A stretch of DNA of 64,000 nt. Origin: JAILEN01 sp036723975. Its GTDB lineage: Bacteria > Bacillota > Clostridia > Lachnospirales > Lachnospiraceae. Below the pieces are notes generated by a model. It was given only the letters and a program-made list of their open reading frames with translations. It made no database searches and was not told where the DNA came from. The stretch spans positions 133,636 through 197,635 of the forward strand of contig DAIMGJ010000003.1 in assembly GCA_036723975.1 (NCBI GenBank). The letters run 5' to 3'. The translations under genes and the position numbers were made by a program. Positions 1-8,097 of this stretch are shown one piece after another. Positions within the stretch are counted from its first letter, which is position 1, and every line of letters starts with the position of its first letter.

Positions 1-1
1 T

Positions 2-1486
2 GGAATAAGCCTTGAAACACAGAGTGTACAGGCAGCGGCGGCATATACAGTGACGTTTCAGGCACAGGAAGGACATACAGTTGCATTGGATGGTTCACAT
101 CTTAAAATTGATGGGCAGTATGTGGATTTGCAGAATGGCTCAGGTACCGCGATTGGAACTGTAACCGTTGATGTTACATCAGCTACAATTAACGTTGATG
201 ACGGAACCCCGGGGCAACTGAACTATAATAGTAATAGTTTTACTTTATATGATACAAATGGTCATACGCCATATTCACCTGGAACGGAAATCAGCAGCAA
301 TACGGTGTTTATGATTGAGGATTATGCAGACCCCGGCAATGGCAGTAATGCTCCAGGAAATGATCCTGGTAATAATCAACAACCGGGAGACCCCGGAATG
401 AATTTTGCGTTGCAGATTCGTGTCGGAAATATAACGAAAGTTGTTACGGCAGAGGATAATGTAATTCAGGTGGAAGAAGAAAATCTTGAAAATCTGAGCT
501 TCTGGGTAGAAGAGTTTCGGGATTTAAATGATGGCACCGTAATTCCGCTTCAAAATGTGGGTAACAATTCCGGAGCACAGGATGCAGAGGGAAGAAATCC
601 TTTGGAAGTAGGTACAACGGAGCGAACCGAACATCAGTGGGTAGTAAATTTACAGTATCATAATGAGGATGATCCGGTAGAGGAGAATCGTAACTGCCCA
701 CCGTTTTATTATGTGAATCTTACATTTATTTCAGCAAATTATAATGGCGTAAAGCTTGACTTTTCAAAGAAACCGGACATGTATCAGGATACGGTATATC
801 CGGATAAAGTAGATATTACCGGAACGACGGCAGAGTCTCCTGCGGTAACCGGTGTATACTACGACGCGGATGATTTTACATTGTCAGATGTAAACGGTAC
901 AGCAGTATCTTCGATTGCAGTTACCGGAGGCATTCCTGCAAGTGCAGTTACGATTACAGGAAACACCGTAAAGTTTAACAGTGGATATTATGCTACGATT
1001 CCGTTAACGATTACCCTTGCCAATGGAACGGTGGGCTATTTATCAGTGGAACGTTTGGGAATGGAGATTCGAAGCGTTCATCCGGGAATCGGATCCTGGC
1101 CAAATGTTCTTCATGGTTCTCAGAACGGCTCGGATGTAACGACAGCTTCCGGAGCAAATACCTATAACGTGGTGGCAGTTTTTTATTATGATGGCACGAA
1201 GTCTTATGCGGATTATAATGTGATTGCAAACCTGACCTTTGCAGACGGACATACAGAGACAAAAGTGGTTTCCGGATTTGGGGAAAAAGCATCGGCAGGT
1301 GATGGTGGTGCTACTAAGGGCGGCGATTACCTGGTTTGGTCAGGAGCCTCTGCAGATGCAATGCCGACTTCCGTTTCCTGTACGGCAGTAAAGGCAGGCG
1401 CTACCGGCGGTTCAAACTTTGGTGGAGCTTTATTTGGCGCAGGCAAAGGTGTTACAAAAACCAAACAGGGTACGGAATATAAATAG
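2..1486 (+). CDS. Secreted surface protein, 5' end outside window (partial)
   Basis: The frame is open from the first bases of the window, so the real start lies upstream; the GTG at 50 is only an internal codon. The first residues read GISLETQSVQAAAAYTV, which looks like the end of a Sec signal peptide with a signal peptidase I site near VQA-AAA. The remaining ~480 residues are rich in T, S, G, N and V and look like extracellular beta-rich modules. A flexible linker of P, G, N and Q (about residues 95-116 counted from 50) separates an N-terminal module from the rest. I see no catalytic motif, C-terminal membrane anchor or sortase motif, so it may be released or bound non-covalently. The next gene, also secreted, starts 22 bp later, so the two are probably cotranscribed. 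Family not recognised. Confidence 0.75.
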   Translation, partial: GISLETQSVQAAAAYTVTFQAQEGHTVALDGSHLKIDGQYVDLQNGSGTAIGTVTVDVTSATINVDDGTPGQLNYNSNSFTLYDTNGHTPYSPGTEISSNTVFMIEDYADPGNGSNAPGNDPGNNQQPGDPGMNFALQIRVGNITKVVTAEDNVIQVEEENLENLSFWVEEFRDLNDGTVIPLQNVGNNSGAQDAEGRNPLEVGTTERTEHQWVVNLQYHNEDDPVEENRNCPPFYYVNLTFISANYNGVKLDFSKKPDMYQDTVYPDKVDITGTTAESPAVTGVYYDADDFTLSDVNGTAVSSIAVTGGIPASAVTITGNTVKFNSGYYATIPLTITLANGTVGYLSVERLGMEIRSVHPGIGSWPNVLHGSQNGSDVTTASGANTYNVVAVFYYDGTKSYADYNVIANLTFADGHTETKVVSGFGEKASAGDGGATKGGDYLVWSGASADAMPTSVSCTAVKAGATGGSNFGGALFGAGKGVTKTKQGTEYK

Positions 1487-1508
1487 AATAGAGAAACGAG
1501 GTAAAGAT

Positions 1509-2036
1509 ATGAAAAGATTATGTAAAACAATTTTCGCATTGGCCTTGTTTCTTGGCCTTATATATGCAAACACGTTCGCTTCCTATGCCGCAAATATCAC
1601 TACAGTTAACGTCAGCGGTGAAAACAATAAAATTACGGTAAGCGGAAGTTGCGATGCCGGTGTTTTGGCGTGTGCGGTTTTGGTATATGACAGTACCGGT
1701 ACGACGTTAATTGATATGGAGACTTGTGCGGTAGATGCAGGTTCTTATCAGTACACATTGGCAAATACTTTTGCTGAGGGAACTTATGAAGTAAGGGTAG
1801 CGGATTACAATGGCGGTAGCTATGTAAGTAAAAGTGCAGTTGTGACGGGAACGGCTTCAGCAACGCCTCCGACTACCAATACACCATCGACCGTGGCTCC
1901 TGCATCAAGTACAACTGCAACAACAGCATCTACAGCTCCGAAAACCTCAGATAATCCTATCTTTGGAGTGCTGTTTGCAATCGTAGGAGTAGTTGCGTTG
2001 GGAACCGCAATTCGTGTAAAAAGAGCATATAAATAA
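1509..2036 (+). CDS. Small secreted protein with C-terminal membrane anchor
   Basis: 175 aa from ATG 1509, chosen because ACGAGG sits 7 nt upstream and because it begins a clean signal peptide (MKRLCKTIFALALFLGLIYA, cleavage near SYAA). The mature protein has a ~90-residue beta-rich domain, a Thr/Ser/Pro/Ala-rich stalk (about residues 118-145), then APKTSDN, a hydrophobic span and a basic tail (KRAYK). That layout matches surface proteins sorted by sortase, but PKTSD is not the classical LPXTG; a variant sortase site or simple membrane anchoring are both possible. It follows the secreted gene upstream by 22 bp and is closed by a strong terminator, so the pair forms the end of one transcription unit. 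Function unknown. Confidence 0.8.
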   Translation: MKRLCKTIFALALFLGLIYANTFASYAANITTVNVSGENNKITVSGSCDAGVLACAVLVYDSTGTTLIDMETCAVDAGSYQYTLANTFAEGTYEVRVADYNGGSYVSKSAVVTGTASATPPTTNTPSTVAPASSTTATTASTAPKTSDNPIFGVLFAIVGVVALGTAIRVKRAYK

Positions 2037-2068
2037 AAAGCAACAACAAATAAAAAATGTGGATAAAG

Positions 2069-2105
2069 AGACACAGAATGGTTACACCTTTTCTGTGTCT
2101 TTTTC
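2069..2105 (+). terminator. Intrinsic terminator of the surface-protein operon
   Basis: A perfect 10-bp inverted repeat, AGACACAGAA at 2069-2078 and TTCTGTGTCT at 2091-2100, with a 12-nt loop and a T-rich tail (TTTTCT). It lies 33 bp after the stop codon of the membrane-anchored protein. Confidence 0.85.
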
Positions 2106-2141
2106 TGTGTTAAAATTCATTCTACCAAAAAGAAATAATCT

Positions 2142-2325
2142 CTCCCCGGAATTAGAGGGGACGCTTCAACAGATAGGACAACTAATTGTGGTTGTGGAAA
2201 TTGCGAAGCGATATCCCTTCTAATTCCTCGGAGGTCTGTAGTAAGACAGCAGATGACAAAGTTTCATTTTCATAATAATCCTCTTTATTCAAATAGCTCC
2301 TCTTTTGAGAGGGGCTGTTTTGTTG
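2142..2325 (+). ncRNA. Candidate structured RNA with long hairpin and 3' terminator
   Basis: This gene-free stretch contains a long imperfect hairpin: 2142-2167 pairs with 2205-2233 through CTCC/GGAG, a 14-bp helix (2148-2161 with 2214-2227, one G.U pair) and CGCTTC/GAAGCG. The loop carries a further small ACAAC/GTTGT pairing. A second hairpin, AGCTCCTCT at 2295-2303 with AGAGGGGCT at 2308-2316 followed by GTTTTGTTG, looks like a terminator. The region would give a stable ~180-nt RNA between two terminators and upstream of the GH31 gene. The strand is inferred from the terminator. I cannot assign it to 6S, SRP, RNase P, tmRNA or a riboswitch class. Confidence 0.5.
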
Positions 2326-2370
2326 CGCAAAATTAAATTGTGGAAAAGTTAATATCTATGTGCATATTTA

Positions 2371-2399
2371 GACACAAAAAGGATATAAAATGGTATACT
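2371..2399 (+). promoter_or_regulatory. Possible sigma-A promoter of the GH31 gene
   Basis: TATACT at 2394-2399 is a good -10 box. The best-spaced -35 candidate (GACACA, 17-nt spacer) is poor, so activation or an alternative -10 (TATAAA about 10 nt upstream) is possible. The start codon with an AGGGGGAT ribosome site follows at 2442. Confidence 0.4.
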
Positions 2400-2441
2400 A
2401 AAAAAACAGAAATCAAATAACTATATATACAGGGGGATATC

Positions 2442-4994
2442 ATGCAAATCATCAGAGAAGCATATGAGGTAAAAAAAAAGAACAATTACTATGAGATTAC
2501 TACAAATGCCGTGCCGATTCGACTTTGGATGCTAACGGATGATATCGTTCGTATTCGTGCGGGATTTGATGGGGATTTTGATGAAGCCAGCTACAGTCTT
2601 CTGATGACAGCCTGGGAGTCGCGAACCGACGATTTGTTTGTGAAAGAACGACGGAAGGTTCAGACGGCGGAATCAGACTTTTCAATACTGGAGACATATT
2701 TCCTCATAAAAGGAAAGGACCTAAACGTTGTAATACAAAAGAAGCCTTTTGTAATTCAGATTTTGGATAAGGAAAACCACGTATTACATGCGGATATACC
2801 GGATTTGGCATATCGTAAGGACGGAAATCTTCGCCGCATGCATTCCGTACAAATTGAAGAAAGCGATCATTTCTTTGGCTTTGGTGAGCAGTCCGGACAT
2901 TTGAACAAGGCGGAAGAATGCCTTCGCTTGGCACCCGGAGATTCTATGGGATATAACCCCAAAAAGACGGAGAGCTTGTATAAACACATTCCCTTCTATG
3001 TGCGATTAAATGAGGAAAGTCATATTGCGGTGGGGTATTTTTATCACAACACCGCAGAGTGCGAGTTTAATCTTGGAAGACAAAAGAGAAATTATTGGCA
3101 CCGCTACAGCACCTATACCGTAGACAGCGGTGATGTGGATCTTTTCTTTATTGCGGGTCCGTCCGTAAAAGAAGTGATTTCCCGCTATACGGATTTGACG
3201 GGAAAAAGTGTACTTCTTCCAAAGGCTGCCCTCGGATATTTAGGCAGCTCCATGTATTATCCGGAGTTGGAAAAGGACTGTGATGACGCGATTTTGGGAT
3301 TCGTAGACACCGCAAAGAAAGAGGAAATACCTATGGACGGATTCCAGCTTTCCTCCGGATATTGCGCGATTCCTACGGAAGCAGGCGTAAAGCGCTGTTC
3401 CTTTACCTGGAATAAGGAACGTTTTAAAGATCCATCTGTATGGCTATCACAAATGAAAAAGCGTGGTATCACTGTTTCTCCGAATGTGAAACCGGGCATG
3501 CTTCTGGTGCATCCACTTCTTTCTGAAATGGAAGAAAAGGAAATGTTTGTGTTGGAGTCAGAGGATGCAGCCTTGGGCGATACTCCTTTTGCAACAGAAA
3601 AACCGGCAGTCGGTACCTGGTGGGGCGGCGACGGTTATTTTGTGGACTTTACAAAGGACTCCACCAGAAAACACTGGAAAGATTATTTGAAGGAAAACCT
3701 TTTAAAATACGGAGTGACATCTATTTGGAACGATAACTGTGAGTATGATTCCGTGGTGGATAAGGATTCTAAAGTGTATTTTGAGGGAAAAACTTCCACC
3801 ATCGGAGCCTTAAAATCCGTTATGTCTTCTCTGATGTGTAAGCTTGCTTACGAAGCAGTTTTGGAATACCACGGCAATGTAAGACCTTTTGTGGTTTGCC
3901 GTTCCGGTCATGCAGGAATTCAACATTATGCACAGACCTGGGCAGGAGACAATTTAACCTGCTGGGAGGCACTTCGCTATAACATTGCAACCATGCTTGG
4001 CATGAGTGTTTCCGGCGTATCGAATCAGGGATGCGACGTGGGCGGTTTTTACGGACCGGCTCCTTCGGAAGAGTTGTTCCTTCGCTGGGTACAGATGGGT
4101 GTATTTATGCCGAGATTTTCCATCCATTCCGTAAACGTGGACAATACGGTGACAGAGCCTTGGATGTATGGAAATATTACACCGCTGATTCGGGATGCCA
4201 TTCAGCTTCGTTATCAGTTGAGTCCTTATTTTTATTCGTTGATGTATGAATCAACAAAAAGCGGACTTCCTATGATGCGACCATTGTTTATGGAATTCCA
4301 AAGGGATAGGGATGCCTATGATGAGGATGTAAACTTCATGCTGGGCGAGTCTCTTTTGGTCGCACCGGTGGTGGAAGAAGGCGCCGATACCAAGGTGGTT
4401 TATTTGCCGGATGACGGAGGCAAGTTCTATGATTCCTATTCCGGTGAAGCGTTCTCTGGCGGAACTACTGTGGAAATGGATGTGGATGAAAGCAGCATTC
4501 CTCTTTTCCTTCGAAGCGGAGCCATTATACCTGTGGCAGAAAATGAGATTTCAAATCTGACCAATGATAAAGTGACTGCTTTGACACTTATTATGGTACC
4601 GGATGAGGATAACAGCTTCGTCCTTTATGAGGATGACGGATGTTCCATGGAATATGAGAAAGGGGCATACAATGCCACCGCCATATCCATGTTTACCACC
4701 AATCGAGGAACGGATGAGGAACATACTACGGTTTCTTTTGTTTCCATGGGAGATTATGCTTCTTCGGTGGAAAAAATGTCGCTGGAAGTGCTTCATCCTG
4801 AAAAAGCTCCTTTCCATGTGTATGTGAACGGTGAGGAAATTCCCCATTATTTGTACCGCGGGGATTATGAAGAAGCCGAACGAGGCTGGTACTACAGCCA
4901 GACCAAAAAATCCGTGGAGATCACCTATCCGAATCCGAAAGAAGATTATGAGGTGGAAATCTCCTTTGAACAGTTCGATATGATAGGAATGTAG
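2442..4994 (+). CDS. GH31 alpha-glucosidase family enzyme
   Basis: 850 aa, no signal peptide, so probably cytoplasmic. It carries both GH31 active-site signatures: the nucleophile segment IWNDNCEYD (Asp431) and the acid/base segment WAGDN (Asp503), preceded by the CRSGHAGIQ motif. The N-terminal ~200 residues fit the GH31 beta-sandwich, the middle the (beta/alpha)8 barrel, and the last ~230 residues the two C-terminal beta domains. Family members release alpha-glucose or alpha-xylose from non-reducing ends. With a maltodextrin locus ~9 kb away, an alpha-glucosidase acting on imported oligosaccharides is likely, but alpha-xylosidase or sulfoquinovosidase activity cannot be excluded from motifs alone. 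Monocistronic, with a strong ribosome site. Confidence 0.9.
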   Translation: MQIIREAYEVKKKNNYYEITTNAVPIRLWMLTDDIVRIRAGFDGDFDEASYSLLMTAWESRTDDLFVKERRKVQTAESDFSILETYFLIKGKDLNVVIQKKPFVIQILDKENHVLHADIPDLAYRKDGNLRRMHSVQIEESDHFFGFGEQSGHLNKAEECLRLAPGDSMGYNPKKTESLYKHIPFYVRLNEESHIAVGYFYHNTAECEFNLGRQKRNYWHRYSTYTVDSGDVDLFFIAGPSVKEVISRYTDLTGKSVLLPKAALGYLGSSMYYPELEKDCDDAILGFVDTAKKEEIPMDGFQLSSGYCAIPTEAGVKRCSFTWNKERFKDPSVWLSQMKKRGITVSPNVKPGMLLVHPLLSEMEEKEMFVLESEDAALGDTPFATEKPAVGTWWGGDGYFVDFTKDSTRKHWKDYLKENLLKYGVTSIWNDNCEYDSVVDKDSKVYFEGKTSTIGALKSVMSSLMCKLAYEAVLEYHGNVRPFVVCRSGHAGIQHYAQTWAGDNLTCWEALRYNIATMLGMSVSGVSNQGCDVGGFYGPAPSEELFLRWVQMGVFMPRFSIHSVNVDNTVTEPWMYGNITPLIRDAIQLRYQLSPYFYSLMYESTKSGLPMMRPLFMEFQRDRDAYDEDVNFMLGESLLVAPVVEEGADTKVVYLPDDGGKFYDSYSGEAFSGGTTVEMDVDESSIPLFLRSGAIIPVAENEISNLTNDKVTALTLIMVPDEDNSFVLYEDDGCSMEYEKGAYNATAISMFTTNRGTDEEHTTVSFVSMGDYASSVEKMSLEVLHPEKAPFHVYVNGEEIPHYLYRGDYEEAERGWYYSQTKKSVEITYPNPKEDYEVEISFEQFDMIGM

Positions 4995-5028
4995 GCGATA
5001 GAGGATTGCGTACGGTTCCCTGATACCT

Positions 5029-5057
5029 TTGCACAACGGGATGATTTGTAGTATAAT
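5029..5057 (+). promoter_or_regulatory. Sigma-A promoter of the 51-aa membrane protein gene
   Basis: TTGCAC (5029-5034), a 17-nt spacer and TATAAT (5052-5057), 45 bp before the ATG at 5102. A near-consensus vegetative promoter. Confidence 0.8.
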
Positions 5058-5101
5058 GACTACGTGTATTAAGCAGGAATGCTTTTTTGGGAGGTTTAAC
5101 T

Positions 5102-5257
5102 ATGATTGCTTTTGTGAACAGCTTTTTATCATATCTACTTTTGATGGTGATTTTGATTGTCATTTTTGTGTGCGGAATCGTTATCGGAAAAGAATTGCGT
5201 AGGTCAAAGGACAGAAAACAGGAAGCAACTGTTACAGAAACAAAAGATGCGAAATAA
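5102..5257 (+). CDS. Small single-pass membrane protein (51 aa)
   Basis: ATG 5102 is preceded by GGGAGG at good spacing and by a consensus promoter, and the gene is followed by a strong terminator, so this is a self-contained transcription unit despite its size. The product begins with a hydrophobic segment (about residues 8-29, rich in L, I, V and F, with one Cys and a GIVIG motif) and ends in a charged, probably cytoplasmic, tail rich in K, R, E and T. Such a layout suits a small regulatory or scaffold membrane peptide, or the shape of a holin or TatA-like protein, but no family motif is visible. It stands alone between the GH31 gene and alaS. Function unknown. Confidence 0.7.
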   Translation: MIAFVNSFLSYLLLMVILIVIFVCGIVIGKELRRSKDRKQEATVTETKDAK

Positions 5258-5277
5258 TTTTTGCTATCAGAATATTT

Positions 5278-5317
5278 ATCTCGCATGGGGGCTTTTCCTT
5301 CATGCGAGATTTTTTTG
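5278..5317 (+). terminator. Intrinsic terminator after the 51-aa gene
   Basis: Perfect 10-bp stem ATCTCGCATG (5278-5287) with CATGCGAGAT (5301-5310), followed by seven T. It separates the small gene from alaS. Confidence 0.88.
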
Positions 5318-5322
5318 CGGAA

Positions 5323-5372
5323 GGGATGCAAATGCATCCCGAAGCATGCAAGCTTGCAAACAGCAAATTTGC
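5323..5372. repeat. Cluster of three short palindromes before alaS
   Basis: In 50 bp there is a GGGATGC/GCATCCC hairpin (5323-5340), the perfect palindrome TGCAAGCTTGCA (5347-5358) and GCAAATTTGC (5363-5372). They sit between the preceding terminator and the alaS ribosome site and could form leader hairpins or operators. No T-box motif is visible. GCAAGCTTGC also appears in the deoB leader (35647-35656). Confidence 0.5.
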
Positions 5373-5401
5373 ATACCATATGAAAAAAGAGGTATAAAAC
5401 A

Positions 5402-8086
5402 ATGAAATACGGTGTAAACGAACTTAGAAGATCTTATTTGGAGTTCTTTGAGAGCAAGGATCATTTGAAGATGAACAGCTTTTCTTTGGTTCCTCAGAAT
5501 GATAATTCTCTTTTGTTGATTAATGCAGGTATGGCACCTCTTAAGCCATATTTTACAGGACAGGAAGTCCCACCGAAGAGACGAGTAACCACTTGCCAGA
5601 AGTGTATTCGTACCGGCGATATTGATAATGTAGGAAAGACCGCGCGTCATCTTACTTTCTTTGAAATGCTCGGAAACTTTTCTTTCGGGGATTACTTCAA
5701 GACCGAAGCAATTCACTGGTCTTGGGAATATTTAACCGAAGTTTTGGGATTGGATCCGAATCGTTTGTATCCGTCCATTTACGGAGAAGATGATGAAGCG
5801 TTCCGTATCTGGCATGAAGAAATCGGAATTGATGCAGATCGTATTACCCGTTTTTATCGCGATCCTGAAACCGGTGAATGCGACAACTTCTGGGAGCATG
5901 GTGCAGGCCCTTGCGGACCTTGTTCAGAAATCTATTATGATCGTGGAGAAAAATACGGCTGCGGCAAGCCGGATTGCAAAGTCGGCTGCGACTGTGACCG
6001 TTTTATGGAAGTATGGAACAACGTATTTACTCAGTTTGAGGGTGACGGCCATGGCGGATATACCGAGCTTTCTCAGAAAAACATCGATACCGGAATGGGA
6101 TTGGAGCGTCTTGCTGTTGTAATGCAGGATGTTGATTCCGTATTTGATATTGATACCATGAAAGAAATCCGCGACAAGGTTTGCGAACTTTCTCACAAGA
6201 CCTATCAGCAGGATGCAATGGATGATGTTTCCATTCGTTTGATTACCGATCACATCCGTTCTGCTACATTTATGATTTCCGATGGTATTCGTCCGGGAAC
6301 AGGAAACCGTGAATACGTGCTTCGCCGTATTATTCGTCGTGCAGCTCGTCACGGAAGAATTTTAGGCATCGAAGGACTCTTTATGGCTCGCCTTGCAGAA
6401 GTTGTAATCAACAACTCCAAAGACGGATATCCTGAATTGGAAGAAAAGAAAGAGTTTATCTTTAAGACATTAAATACAGAGGAAGAGCGCTTTAACCGTA
6501 CTTTGGACAACGGTCTTTTGAAACTTTCAGAGATGGAAGAAGAAATGACTGCAAAGGGTGAAAAAGTTCTTTCCGGTGAAAACGCATTTATGCTTTATGA
6601 TACCTTTGGATTCCCTGTAGATTTGACACAGGAAATCTTGGAGGAAAAAGGCTTTACCTATGATGAAGCAGGCTTTGATGCTTGCATGAAAAAGCAAAAG
6701 GAAACCGCTCGTGGTGCCCGTAAAGAGACCAACTACATGGGTGCGGATGCCACCGTTTACAACGAACTTCCGACGGATTACATTTCCGAGTTTGACGGAT
6801 ACGACAAGACCTTTATGGATGTGACAATCCGTGATATGGCTGTGTTTAATGAAGATGGCAGTGAGCTTAGTGATGTGCTTGCCGAAGGCGATAAGGGTGC
6901 AATCATTGCTGAAAAGACTCCGTTCTATGCAACCATGGGTGGTCAGCAGGGCGATAAGGGTGTTATTTCTGTTGTTTCCGGAGAAAAAACTGTCGCTGAA
7001 TTTATTGTTGAGGATACCATAAAAGTTGTGGGCAACAAGATTGCACATGTGGGATATGTAAAATCCGGAATGTTTACAAAAGGACAGAATGCTACCTTTG
7101 CAGTAGATACCTTCCTTCGTGAAGCCACCTGCAAAAACCATTCTGCCACTCACCTTCTTCAGAAGGCACTTCGTGAGGTACTTGGAAATCATGTAGAGCA
7201 GGCAGGCTCTTATCAGGATCCGTATCGTACACGATTCGACTTCTCTCATGATAAGGCAATGACGGCAGAGGAACTTGAAAAAGTTGAGGCACTGGTAAAT
7301 GCACGTATTGCTGCAGGTGTGGATGTGGTTACAGATATTATGAGCATGGATGAGGCCAGAGAAAGCGGTGCCATGGCACTCTTTGGCGAGAAATACGGTG
7401 ACAGTGTACGCGTGGTTTCCATGGGAGAATATTCCAAGGAACTTTGCGGTGGTACACATGTAAAGAATACTGCCGATATCGGAACCTTTAAGATTGTTTC
7501 CGAGTCCGGTGTTGCAGGTGGTGTTCGCCGAATTGAAGCAATTACCGGTGCAAACGTAATTGCATATTATAAGAAAGTGGAAGAGACCTTAAACGAGGCT
7601 GCAACCCAGGCGAAGACAGACCCGTCAAACCTTGTTGCAAAGATTGCTTCCTTACAGAAGGAATTAAAAGAGGTATCTTCCGAACTGGAATCCATGAAAG
7701 CGAAGGCTGCAAAGGAAGCTCTTGGAGATGCTTCCGGTGACATGGAGGATGTTAAGGGAGTAAACTTTATTGCAAAGGCACTTTCTGGTGTAGATATGAA
7801 CGGACTCCGTGATTTGGGTGACGAGTTAAAGGCATCAGTCGGAGAAAACGGTGTTATCGTACTGGCATCCGAAGCTGACGGAAAAGTATCTCTTATGGTT
7901 ATGGCAACCGATGGCGCCATTGCAAAGGGTGCGCATGCCGGAAACTTAATCAAAGAAGTAGCACCGAAGGTTGGCGGTGGCGGCGGCGGACGCCCGAATA
8001 TGGCGCAGGCCGGCGGAAAGAATCCGGCAGGAATCACAGATGCACTTTCGACTGCAAAAACTGTGCTCGAATCGCAGATAAAATAA
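5402..8086 (+). CDS. alaS: Alanine--tRNA ligase
   Basis: 894 aa, full family length. It charges tRNA-Ala with alanine in the cytoplasm. The class II catalytic core fills the N-terminus (NELRRSYLEFF, motif-rich region to about residue 240), followed by the tRNA-recognition domain. The editing domain carries both zinc-binding signatures, NHSATHLL and CGGTHV. A coiled segment (KIASLQKELKEVSSELES) leads to the C-Ala domain with its glycine-rich GGGGGGRPNMAQAGG motif near the end. AAGAGG precedes ATG 5402. The MATE gene follows after 11 bp, so the two are probably cotranscribed. No T-box leader is apparent, although a palindrome cluster lies just upstream. Confidence 0.98.
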   Translation: MKYGVNELRRSYLEFFESKDHLKMNSFSLVPQNDNSLLLINAGMAPLKPYFTGQEVPPKRRVTTCQKCIRTGDIDNVGKTARHLTFFEMLGNFSFGDYFKTEAIHWSWEYLTEVLGLDPNRLYPSIYGEDDEAFRIWHEEIGIDADRITRFYRDPETGECDNFWEHGAGPCGPCSEIYYDRGEKYGCGKPDCKVGCDCDRFMEVWNNVFTQFEGDGHGGYTELSQKNIDTGMGLERLAVVMQDVDSVFDIDTMKEIRDKVCELSHKTYQQDAMDDVSIRLITDHIRSATFMISDGIRPGTGNREYVLRRIIRRAARHGRILGIEGLFMARLAEVVINNSKDGYPELEEKKEFIFKTLNTEEERFNRTLDNGLLKLSEMEEEMTAKGEKVLSGENAFMLYDTFGFPVDLTQEILEEKGFTYDEAGFDACMKKQKETARGARKETNYMGADATVYNELPTDYISEFDGYDKTFMDVTIRDMAVFNEDGSELSDVLAEGDKGAIIAEKTPFYATMGGQQGDKGVISVVSGEKTVAEFIVEDTIKVVGNKIAHVGYVKSGMFTKGQNATFAVDTFLREATCKNHSATHLLQKALREVLGNHVEQAGSYQDPYRTRFDFSHDKAMTAEELEKVEALVNARIAAGVDVVTDIMSMDEARESGAMALFGEKYGDSVRVVSMGEYSKELCGGTHVKNTADIGTFKIVSESGVAGGVRRIEAITGANVIAYYKKVEETLNEAATQAKTDPSNLVAKIASLQKELKEVSSELESMKAKAAKEALGDASGDMEDVKGVNFIAKALSGVDMNGLRDLGDELKASVGENGVIVLASEADGKVSLMVMATDGAIAKGAHAGNLIKEVAPKVGGGGGGRPNMAQAGGKNPAGITDALSTAKTVLESQIK

Positions 8087-8097
8087 AAGGAGTATAA

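Noticed and set aside
2142..2325. 6S RNA for the long hairpin region
   Set aside because: 6S RNA closes with pairing between its own 5' and 3' ends around a central bubble. Here the 3' part forms a separate terminator hairpin and does not pair back to the 5' end.
5258..5401. T-box leader of alaS
   Set aside because: No T-box sequence or specifier-loop layout is visible; only a terminator of the previous gene and short palindromes are present.
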